Shown piece after piece: positions 1 through 6,987 of a DNA stretch of 64,000 nt. The translations under genes were made by a program, and so were the position numbers. The first letter of the stretch is position 1, and each line of letters begins with the position of its first letter. The notes beneath the pieces were generated by a model, which saw nothing but the letters and a program-made list of their open reading frames with translations, did no database searches and was not told where the DNA came from. Source of the DNA: Actinomycetes bacterium. GTDB lineage: Bacteria > Actinomycetota > Acidimicrobiia > Acidimicrobiales > JAJYXR01. The stretch spans positions 55,027 through 119,026 of the forward strand of contig JAJYXR010000027.1 in assembly GCA_021801795.1 (NCBI GenBank), given 5' to 3'.

Positions 1-508
1 CGAGCCATTTTCTCAGGTCTTGCGTGTGGAGGTGGTCGAAGGTGATGAAGTCGATCTCCTCGGGAGAGATACCGAGGCGCTCCAGGTGGCCCTCGACGGT
101 ACCGTGCACCGACACCGCCAGGGTCCTCATACGCGGATGGCGCTTCTCCATGCTGGCGAAGTAGGGAGTCGCTGCAGCCAGGTAGTGCTCGGTGGGCTCC
201 ACAAGCATGGTACGGCGGTGACCTCCCGCATCGTTCCAGCGAACCACCATCATCCGGTTGAAGATCCGGACGAAGGGTGCTGGCGACCGCGACGCCCTCC
301 AGAGGGCGAAACGCCTGGGATAGGGCAGCTCTATTAGGTCGCAGGTCCTAACGAAACCTGGCGTCCCGGATGCCGCGAACCATTCCTTGAACGCCGGGGC
401 GGCCTCACGGATAGCCGCCAGCTGGCGTCCTGGTAGGGCCTCCTGGCGGGACTGGAGGAAATGCTCTATGGGCTTCAGCTCTGTTAGCTCGCCCGCGTCG
501 AGAGTCAT
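1..508 (-). CDS. Hypothetical protein, possibly MBL-fold hydrolase (cut by window edge)
   Basis: Only the first 169 codons are present; the gene runs off the left edge, so its C-terminus is unseen. The ATG at 508 is supported by GGAAGG eight bases upstream. It begins 2 nt after the stop of the SGNH esterase and is probably co-transcribed with it. Near residues 155-169 the protein reads FDHLHTQD, following an 'EEIDFIT' strand. This resembles the HxHxD metal-binding motif of metallo-beta-lactamase-fold hydrolases, which normally follows such a strand. The metal-ligand histidines further downstream would lie outside the window, so the family call is tentative. Confidence 0.55.
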   Translation of the reverse strand, partial: MTLDAGELTELKPIEHFLQSRQEALPGRQLAAIREAAPAFKEWFAASGTPGFVRTCDLIELPYPRRFALWRASRSPAPFVRIFNRMMVVRWNDAGGHRRTMLVEPTEHYLAAATPYFASMEKRHPRMRTLAVSVHGTVEGHLERLGISPEEIDFITFDHLHTQDLRKWL

Positions 509-510
509 GG

Positions 511-2082
511 CTAGGGCCTTCCAGGCTGGTTGGCGCCGGTAGAACCGGACGAGGTGCCCTGCGAGGCTACATCACCAGGTCCAGGCGAGGTGGAGGCTGC
601 AGAGGTGGTGGTCGTGGTCGTCCCGTAGACGGGCGCCGCCAGCGGTGGGGGTGTAGGCACTCCGGTGGGGCCCGTACAACCCGGGGTAGGTGTCACACCC
701 ACGAGGAGGGGAACCGTGGGTGCCTGGGGAAGGTCCAGCAGAGTCGTGTTCACCGAGTCTGCCATCGCAGTCTGGCCTGCCGGGTTCGGGTGAAGATGGT
801 CGCCCGAGTCGTACGGCGGGAACATCGCTGTCGGTACGCAGGCGCCGTTGTAGGCATCGCGCACTGCGGCCGCGAAGTCCAGAACTGCGTCGAATGCCCC
901 AGAGGTCCTGATCCACTGGTTCACCTGCTCCCTGTAGGTCTCCATCGTCTCGGTCCACGGGCGGCCGTCCACGACACTGCCTTTCCTGGGCAGCAGGGTC
1001 ACGCCGATGACCCTCAGGCCTGCCTGGTGGACCATGGCGATCGCCTGCTGAAGCCCGGCGATCACCTGGTCGGCGGTCGCCCCGAAATAGAGGTCGTTCG
1101 TGCCGAGGAAGATCACCACCTCCGACACGCCGTCCTGGGTGAGGGCATCGACGTCCATGCGCTGAAGACCCGGAGGACCGCCACCCACCTTCGCGAAGTC
1201 ACCGGGCACGCTGATAAGCGTGTTCGCGCTTATCCCCTCGTTCACCACTGCCCGGCGCTCGTCGGCCGGCAGCAGGTCTATCCGGTTCTGCAGGACATGG
1301 GTCCAGGTGAGCGAGGTGTTAAACCCTGCAGTTATCGAGTCGCCCACCACCACTATGCTCCCGGCTGCCCTGCTGGTAAGCACATCCACTGCGTCCACCC
1401 ACCTCGGAAAGGGACTCGCTGCAGAGAAGGGGGCAGCGCCCGGGGCATCGACGGCGTCACCCCCCCCGTTAGGGGTGAAGTAGGAGACCTTCGGGCCATC
1501 GGGACGGGAGGGGTTCAGGCTGACCAGGTCCGGGCGAACCACGTAGAGGCTCACGGCCAGCACCTGCATGGCATGCACCTGTATCGGCACCGTGTCGCTC
1601 GTGAGCACCTGACCGACGGGTATGGTCACCGACGGCTGACCCGCGAAGGTGACCTGGTGGAGGGTTCCGGCAGCCACGTAGGGACCGCTCGTATCCAGGG
1701 CGACAGTGGCGGCCCCCACCACCAGCGGGGCATTGCCGAACGCGTTCGATATCCGTATCCTCACGGCCCGACCCCCTATTCCCACCCGGGTGAGCTCGCG
1801 CACCGTAGCGTTCTCGGCGATGCCGTAGCCCCATGCCATGGCCGACCCCCAGGCCACACGCCACGACGGCACCGATACCGGTGCGCTGGTCGTAGACGTG
1901 GTGGCAGGCGACATGGTCGTCGTCACGACGCCTTCACGCCTGCGGTGGGGTTTCTCGGCGTGCGCGCGTCGATCACCACTCAGGGTCACCAGCGCCACCG
2001 TGGTACCCACCAGGAGCGCGACCAGCAGGGCCGGCACCCCGCGGCGCAGCAGTCGGGCCTGCCTACTCACCGTCCTGGCCAT
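511..2082 (-). CDS. Secreted SGNH/GDSL-family esterase
   Basis: A 523-residue protein with an N-terminal arginine-rich stretch and one hydrophobic segment (about residues 15-36), consistent with a signal sequence or membrane anchor. A Thr/Ser/Pro linker (52-70) follows. Residues 72-230 look like the beta-rich accessory domain that often precedes this catalytic domain. The SGNH hydrolase domain starts with GDSI (247-250, nucleophile Ser), has GTND (327-330) and ends with DHLHP (428-432, catalytic Asp/His). The tail is Pro/Thr/Ser-rich, suggesting a surface-exposed linker. It probably hydrolyses ester or acyl groups on extracellular glycans or lipids; the substrate cannot be inferred. No Shine-Dalgarno precedes the ATG at 2082, and a leader frame overlaps it. 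Confidence 0.85.
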   Translation of the reverse strand: MARTVSRQARLLRRGVPALLVALLVGTTVALVTLSGDRRAHAEKPHRRREGVVTTTMSPATTSTTSAPVSVPSWRVAWGSAMAWGYGIAENATVRELTRVGIGGRAVRIRISNAFGNAPLVVGAATVALDTSGPYVAAGTLHQVTFAGQPSVTIPVGQVLTSDTVPIQVHAMQVLAVSLYVVRPDLVSLNPSRPDGPKVSYFTPNGGGDAVDAPGAAPFSAASPFPRWVDAVDVLTSRAAGSIVVVGDSITAGFNTSLTWTHVLQNRIDLLPADERRAVVNEGISANTLISVPGDFAKVGGGPPGLQRMDVDALTQDGVSEVVIFLGTNDLYFGATADQVIAGLQQAIAMVHQAGLRVIGVTLLPRKGSVVDGRPWTETMETYREQVNQWIRTSGAFDAVLDFAAAVRDAYNGACVPTAMFPPYDSGDHLHPNPAGQTAMADSVNTTLLDLPQAPTVPLLVGVTPTPGCTGPTGVPTPPPLAAPVYGTTTTTTSAASTSPGPGDVASQGTSSGSTGANQPGRP

Positions 2083-2134
2083 CAGAACAGCGGGTGCAGG
2101 ATGGTGAGTGTGGTGTCGGGATGCGATACGGCAT
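2063..2134 (-). CDS. Possible 23-codon leader peptide overlapping the esterase start
   Basis: ATG at 2134 preceded by AGGAG with ideal spacing (7 nt), reading 23 codons to a TAG at 2063-2065. The frame overlaps the first 20 bases of the esterase gene, which has no Shine-Dalgarno of its own. A ribosome finishing the leader could reinitiate at the esterase ATG (2082). The peptide has a CxxC motif (SCTRC) but no amino-acid run typical of attenuators. Whether the peptide has a function beyond coupling cannot be told. Confidence 0.35.
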   Translation of the reverse strand: MPYRIPTPHSPSCTRCSDGQDGE

Positions 2135-2361
2135 AGCTGTTCTCCTGGCTCGGAGCGATGTTAGATGAACTGCATGCCCCACAGGTGGCATCGCCAGTCG
2201 CGCGGCGACACCTCGCGCTATGGTCGCGCCAGGCCAGGACGCGAGGGTGCCCATGCCTGGATCATCGCGCGGTGCCTCACCGCTGCCGGGATCCTCCAGG
2301 CGCACCAGCGCGAGAGTGACCGAGCGGATCCACCAGCTAGCCGAGCAGGAGAGGGACGAGA
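2135..2361. other. Divergent intergenic region
   Basis: Region between the minus-strand esterase leader and the plus-strand metalloprotease. It must hold both promoters. I see no convincing -10/-35 pair, operator or hairpin in it apart from the two Shine-Dalgarno sequences at its ends. Confidence 0.4.
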
Positions 2362-2955
2362 ATGCGACGTCCATACGCCCAATCCCCTACCAGGAAAGCA
2401 GTAGACCTGCCTGCTGGGGCCGACACCGGGGGCTGCCTGCCTGAGGTCGTGATACGGGCCAGTAGCCGGCGACGAAAGACTGCCAGCGCCTCCTGGGAAG
2501 GAGAGCGGATCGTGGTGGTGGTACCAGCCCACCTATCCCTCAGACGCCGTGGGCAGATCGCCACTGACCTGGCGGGCAGGCTCGCTTCTTCCAAGCCGTA
2601 CCTGTGGGCCTCCGACGACGACCTCTACAGGCGCGCGGAGCACCTGGCGGACCTCTACCTGGACGGGCTTCGCGCCCGATCGGTGCGCTGGGTGGCGAAC
2701 CAGAACCGTCGCTGGGGATCATGCACCATAGCCAGCGGTGACATCCGCCTGTCCGACCGGCTGAGGGTGGTTCCGGACTGGGTGCTCGACGCGGTGCTCG
2801 TCCACGAGCTTGCCCACCTCGCCGAGCCGCGCCACTCGAGGGCCTTCAAGGCGCTGATCGCCCGCTACTCCCGCATGAGCGAAGCGGACACCTTCCTGGA
2901 GGGCTTCGCGCTTGGCCTCGAACAGGCATCTGCGGCTGAAGCGCGAGGCACCTGA
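2362..2955 (+). CDS. YgjP-like (DUF45/SprT-type) zinc metalloprotease
   Basis: A 197-residue protein with the hallmark RWGSC (117-121) and HELAHL (148-153) zinc-protease signature, followed by HSRAF, matching the M48-related YgjP/DUF45 family. The start at 2362 has a good Shine-Dalgarno (AGGAGAGGG) eight bases upstream. The first 25 residues are not conserved family sequence. The carbohydrate kinase follows after only 7 nt, so it is probably the first gene of that cluster although the functional link is unclear. The in vivo role of YgjP proteins is poorly known. Confidence 0.85.
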   Translation: MRRPYAQSPTRKAVDLPAGADTGGCLPEVVIRASSRRRKTASASWEGERIVVVVPAHLSLRRRGQIATDLAGRLASSKPYLWASDDDLYRRAEHLADLYLDGLRARSVRWVANQNRRWGSCTIASGDIRLSDRLRVVPDWVLDAVLVHELAHLAEPRHSRAFKALIARYSRMSEADTFLEGFALGLEQASAAEARGT

Positions 2956-2962
2956 AGCCATC

Positions 2963-4591
2963 ATGCGCACCGTCCCCCTGGTCTTAGGCCTGGACCTCGG
3001 GACCTCACGGGCCAAGGGTGCCCTCTACGACCTCAGGGGAAATCCCTTCGAGGCCATCGCTTCTGCGGGCGCGCCAGGAGCTGGATCGTGCTCTGCCTCC
3101 TACCCGACCAGCACCTCGCCTGGCGGAGCTGCCGAGCAGGATCCCGAGCAATGGTGGCAGGCGACGAGGTCGGTGATCGGCTCTCTCGCCTCTGTCGCAT
3201 CCGTAGCAGGGGGGAGGGTGTGTGCCATCGGCCTCTCCTCCCAGATCGGGAACCAGGTGATGATCGGCAGCGACGGATCGCTGCTCGCGCCCAGCCCGAT
3301 ATGGTCTGACACACGCGCATGGCCCGAGGTGGATCGGCTCTACGGCTGCTTCTCGCAGGCGGAGCTCGATGAGCTGCTCGGCATGCACCTGCCGCCGGGT
3401 CCGAATTGGCCGGCAGCACGCCTCGCCTGGTTCAGACGTTCCTTCCCCGCCATCGCAGATAGGACTCGGATGGTGCTCCAGGCGAAGGATTTCCTAGGTT
3501 GGCGGCTGACCGGCGAGCTTGCCACTGATGCTTCGAGCTGGCGCGGGCTCGTCTGCCAACCTTCCGGCGAGATCCCTGCAGAGCTCCTAGGCTTCGCAGG
3601 CTTCTCGGCCGACCAGATACCGTCGAGGCTCGATCCCTGGGCAAGGCTCGGGGAGGTGATCGACTCCGAGGCAGAAGCGCTCGGGCTCGACGGGGGCATT
3701 CCGGTGGCCGTTGGATGGAACGATCTGAACTGCGGTGTGCTCGGCATGGGTATCGGAACCGGTGCAGTGTTCGACCTCACCGGGACCTCCGACCACCTCG
3801 GATGCCTGGTGAGAGAACCAATCCGGCCAGAGACAACGCTGTTGGACGGCCCTTACCTACCCGGGACCCGGCTCCTCTATGGCGTGACCGCAGCCAGCGG
3901 CGGCTGCCTCTCTTGGATCAGCCGAGTGCTCACCATGGAGTCCGCCACACCGGGGGATCCCGAGCGCGTCAGTCATACGAACACCTATCCCTATCCGGGT
4001 GCCGGTGGCGAGGCCACGCTGGTGGCCCTGGCAGGAGGCGTCCCGCCAGGGGCTGCAGGGCTGATGTTCCTGCCCTACCTGGCTGGAGAGCGGACGCCGC
4101 TGTGGGACCCCCTCGCCAGGGGAGCATTCCTCGGTCTCTCGCTGCACCACGGGCCTGCCGAGATGACCCGTGCCGTGCTGGAGGGCGTCGCCTACAGCCT
4201 GGCCACCATCCTCCATATCCTGGAGAGATCCCACCCGCTCGGCTCCGAGCAGGTTCACGCGGCCGGCGGCGGAACCAGGTCGGCGGTATGGAACTCCCTG
4301 AAGGCCGACGTGCTCGGTGTGCCCTACGCGGTGGCAGGCACCCCCGAGGTCGGATGCCTGGGCGCCGCGAAGCTGGCCATCAGGATGCTGGGCCTGCCAT
4401 GGGAGGATATAGCTCCCCCGTTCGAGGTCCTGGAGCCAGACCGCGAGCACCACGAGATATACGAAGACCTGCTGGGGCTTTTCGCCAACGCCTGGCCATC
4501 GGTGTCTACTGTGATCCACTCTCTCGGCGCCCTCCAGAGAAGGGCCGGCGGATGGGGGAATCGCGAGGATATAGATTGGTCGCCAGCATGA
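2963..4591 (+). CDS. FGGY-family carbohydrate kinase (xylulokinase-like)
   Basis: Phosphorylates a sugar or polyol with ATP. The N-terminus LGLDLGTSRAKGALYD is the FGGY phosphate-binding element, and AGERTPLWDP, AGGGTRSAVWN and EVGCLGAA in the second half are the usual FGGY_C motifs. I chose ATG 2963 because the conserved N-terminus begins there; an upstream in-frame TTG at 2912 would add 17 residues inside the preceding gene. The next gene starts 1 nt after the stop. With a mannitol-phosphate-type dehydrogenase and a zinc alcohol dehydrogenase next to it, it likely acts in use of a pentose, ketose or polyol; the exact substrate is unknown. No dedicated sugar transporter is seen next to it. 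Confidence 0.88.
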   Translation: MRTVPLVLGLDLGTSRAKGALYDLRGNPFEAIASAGAPGAGSCSASYPTSTSPGGAAEQDPEQWWQATRSVIGSLASVASVAGGRVCAIGLSSQIGNQVMIGSDGSLLAPSPIWSDTRAWPEVDRLYGCFSQAELDELLGMHLPPGPNWPAARLAWFRRSFPAIADRTRMVLQAKDFLGWRLTGELATDASSWRGLVCQPSGEIPAELLGFAGFSADQIPSRLDPWARLGEVIDSEAEALGLDGGIPVAVGWNDLNCGVLGMGIGTGAVFDLTGTSDHLGCLVREPIRPETTLLDGPYLPGTRLLYGVTAASGGCLSWISRVLTMESATPGDPERVSHTNTYPYPGAGGEATLVALAGGVPPGAAGLMFLPYLAGERTPLWDPLARGAFLGLSLHHGPAEMTRAVLEGVAYSLATILHILERSHPLGSEQVHAAGGGTRSAVWNSLKADVLGVPYAVAGTPEVGCLGAAKLAIRMLGLPWEDIAPPFEVLEPDREHHEIYEDLLGLFANAWPSVSTVIHSLGALQRRAGGWGNREDIDWSPA

Positions 4592-4592
4592 G

Positions 4593-5852
4593 ATGTCCGC
4601 CGTGAACAGCACCCGGGTCCCCTCAGGGCGTCATGCGGTGATCGTCGGCGCAGGGAAGATCGGGCGGGGATTCCTCGCCCACCTGTGCTTCGCCGCGGGC
4701 TGGTCCGTCACCTTCGTGGAGAGCAACTGCTCTGTAGCAGAGGAGCTCAGGCGCGCCGGCTCCTACCGGCTGCGGGTGCTCTCCCGGCCGCCCCGGACAG
4801 AGCTGATGGAAGGGTTCGCGATCCACGACTGGTCAGAGACCGCAGCCATCACATCCGCCCTCGGCACCGCGGACCTGGTTCTCACCGCCGTCGGAGGCCA
4901 GAACCTCCGAGAGGTAGCCGCCGAGCTCGGCTCCATGCTCCATGCTCGCATCGAGGACGTGAGCAGGGACCCCCTGAACATCATCACCTGCGAGAACTGG
5001 GTCCATCCAGCCGGGGTCATGCGAGAGGGGCTACTGGCCCCACTGGGCACCCGCGCCACTGGATCAGCCCGCGGACGGCTGGGGGTGAGCGAGGCGATCG
5101 TGCTGCGCTCCTGCATGGAGCCCACGGCAGGAGAACGCGAGCAGGATCCCTTCTCACTGCGGGTACAGGACTTCTGGGAACTGCCCGTCGACGCATCCGG
5201 ACTGGCCCTGCCGGCTCCGATCCTGCCCGGGGTCGTCGCGGAGGAGAACTTCGCCCACGCACTGGAGCGCAAGCTCTACACCTATAACGCGGCCAGCGCC
5301 ACCATGGCATTCCTCGGCATCCCCCTTGGGCTCACCTACCTGCACGAGGCGTCTGGTGACCCGGACGTCTCGCAGGTCGTCGCAGAGGTGCTGGAGGAGT
5401 CCTCCGAGGCAGTCTGTGCTGCCTATGGATACGACCGCTCGGATCAGCGGCGATTCTGTGCGCAGGCCATCGCCAAGTACTCGAACCCTGACCTCGCGGA
5501 CACCCTGGAGAGACAGGTGCGTGACCCTGTCCGGAAGCTGGCGCCGGCTGACAGGCTCGTCGGAGCAGCTTCGCTCTGCCTGGAACACGATGTAGAGCCA
5601 CGCTCGCTCTGCCTGGCCATAGCAGCGGGGATCCGCTACGAGAACCCCGACGACCCCTCGGCCTGCCAGATGGCCTCCATCCGCCAGGAAGGAGGCACTG
5701 CTGCGGTGCTCTCGAAGATATGCGGCCTCGAGGCCGGCAGCACCCTTGCACGGATGGTGACAGATCGCGAGCCCGACCTGGAGCGTCTCTGGCTGTCTCG
5801 CGCCTCGGCACGCGGGTCTGGCACACCCAGGTCTGGCACCGAACTGCCGTGA
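4593..5852 (+). CDS. Mannitol-1-phosphate 5-dehydrogenase-like oxidoreductase
   Basis: A 419-residue protein whose N-terminus (residues 14-30, VIVGAGKIGRGFLAHLC) is the Rossmann fold typical of MtlD/mannitol dehydrogenases, where the usual GAGxxGRGF pattern binds NAD. The C-terminal half has the helical mannitol-dehydrogenase domain, including an ERKLYTYNA-like substrate-site stretch. It likely interconverts a polyol phosphate and ketose phosphate. It starts 1 nt after the kinase stop and its own stop overlaps a possible GTG of the next gene, so the three are surely one transcript. Length is slightly above the roughly 380-390 residues usual for MtlD. Confidence 0.82.
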   Translation: MSAVNSTRVPSGRHAVIVGAGKIGRGFLAHLCFAAGWSVTFVESNCSVAEELRRAGSYRLRVLSRPPRTELMEGFAIHDWSETAAITSALGTADLVLTAVGGQNLREVAAELGSMLHARIEDVSRDPLNIITCENWVHPAGVMREGLLAPLGTRATGSARGRLGVSEAIVLRSCMEPTAGEREQDPFSLRVQDFWELPVDASGLALPAPILPGVVAEENFAHALERKLYTYNAASATMAFLGIPLGLTYLHEASGDPDVSQVVAEVLEESSEAVCAAYGYDRSDQRRFCAQAIAKYSNPDLADTLERQVRDPVRKLAPADRLVGAASLCLEHDVEPRSLCLAIAAGIRYENPDDPSACQMASIRQEGGTAAVLSKICGLEAGSTLARMVTDREPDLERLWLSRASARGSGTPRSGTELP

Positions 5853-5869
5853 ACCTGATAGCGAAGACC

Positions 5870-6892
5870 ATGAGAGCCGTGCTGGCAGACGGGAGTGGCG
5901 GGACCCTGCTCGAGACCGTGCCAGTTCCGGACCCCGAGCCTGGGTGGGCCCTGGTGAGGGTGGAGTGCTGCGGGGTGTGCAGCACCGATCTGGAGCTCGT
6001 GGCTGGCTCGATAGATGCCCCGTTCCCTATCGTTCCCGGTCACGAGTGGTCCGGGGTGGTGGTGGCAGTCGGTGCTGAAGAAGACGCCGGGTGGATATCG
6101 CGACGGGTGGCAGGAGAGAACGAGGTCTCCTGCATGAGATGCGAAGCCTGCCTGGCTGGAAGGGTGCGGCTGTGCAGCTCATACGAGCAGATCGGGTTCT
6201 CTGCCAGGTCTGGCGGCTACGCAGAGCTGCTCAGCGCGCCGGTGGCCGGCTTGCACGAGCTGCCCAGCCATGTCTCGTTCACCCAGGGGGCCCTGCTGGA
6301 GCCGCTGGCCGTAGCCATGGCTCTGGTCGCACGCGCACGGGTCCGCCTGGCCTCGACGCTCACGGTGATAGGAGACGGACCTCTCGGGCTCCAGGTGGTC
6401 GCATGTGCCAGAGCAGCCGGTGCCAGGCGCATAGTCCTCTCAGGCGAGCACTCCGAGCGCCTGGCGATGGGGGTCAGCTTCGGTGCCCGGGAGGCTGTCG
6501 ACCACCGGCGCACTCCCCTCAGAGAAGTGGTGGCAGGTCTGCATGGTCACTCGGATGCGGTGATCGAGACGAGCGGCAGTCCCGGCGGCTTCGACGATGC
6601 CCTCGCATGCGTGGCACCCGAAGGCCGCATCGTGCTCGGTGGGTACTTCGCATCGCGACGTGTGACTTGGTCACCTGACCTGGTCCACCTCGGCAACATC
6701 TGCCTGGAAGGCGCAGGTAATCTCCCTGGGTGGATGGGAACTGCTCTCTCGGCGGTCTGCGACGGCCTGGTCGCCTCGGAGCGGCTCGTGACACACCGTT
6801 ACCGGCTGGACCAGCACCGCGAGGCGCTGGTGGCCGCCCGGGAACGTCCGGCAGGATTCGTAAAGGCCGTCTTCGCTCCGGCACCGAGGTGA
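5870..6892 (+). CDS. Zinc-dependent medium-chain alcohol/polyol dehydrogenase
   Basis: MDR-superfamily dehydrogenase. Catalytic zinc ligands are seen in CGVCSTDLE and GHEWSG, and the structural-zinc cysteines in CMRCEACLAGRVRLC. The Rossmann glycine motif is GDGPLGLQ. The catalytic-loop GEN (where many relatives have GD) is slightly unusual. Best matches by eye are sorbitol/threonine/galactitol-type dehydrogenases. ATG 5870 starts at the conserved MRAV; an in-frame GTG at 5849 overlaps the previous stop as GTGA and would add 7 residues with translational coupling. It completes the kinase-dehydrogenase cluster for a sugar or polyol. Confidence 0.85.
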   Translation: MRAVLADGSGGTLLETVPVPDPEPGWALVRVECCGVCSTDLELVAGSIDAPFPIVPGHEWSGVVVAVGAEEDAGWISRRVAGENEVSCMRCEACLAGRVRLCSSYEQIGFSARSGGYAELLSAPVAGLHELPSHVSFTQGALLEPLAVAMALVARARVRLASTLTVIGDGPLGLQVVACARAAGARRIVLSGEHSERLAMGVSFGAREAVDHRRTPLREVVAGLHGHSDAVIETSGSPGGFDDALACVAPEGRIVLGGYFASRRVTWSPDLVHLGNICLEGAGNLPGWMGTALSAVCDGLVASERLVTHRYRLDQHREALVAARERPAGFVKAVFAPAPR

Positions 6893-6907
6893 CTTAGGCA
6901 ACTAAGT
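6892..6907 (+). promoter_or_regulatory. 16-bp inverted repeat (operator-like or small hairpin)
   Basis: ACTTAG-GCAA-CTAAGT, a perfect 6-bp inverted repeat around a GCAA tetraloop, beginning at the last base of the dehydrogenase stop codon. It has no T-tract, so it is a poor intrinsic terminator; it may be an operator for the transporter gene that starts 80 bp downstream. A looser GC hairpin (CCGGC/GCCGG) follows directly. Confidence 0.3.
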
Positions 6908-6987
6908 GCCGGCTCGGGGGCCGGGGCAGTGCGCCATACATTTGGTAGCCTGGGCGATCGTCGTCTCATGGGGAACAGGGGGACGTG

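Noticed and set aside
790..2136. Long open frame opposite the SGNH esterase
   Set aside because: Mirror frame caused by high GC3; the minus strand encodes a clear SGNH enzyme and this frame has no recognisable motif.
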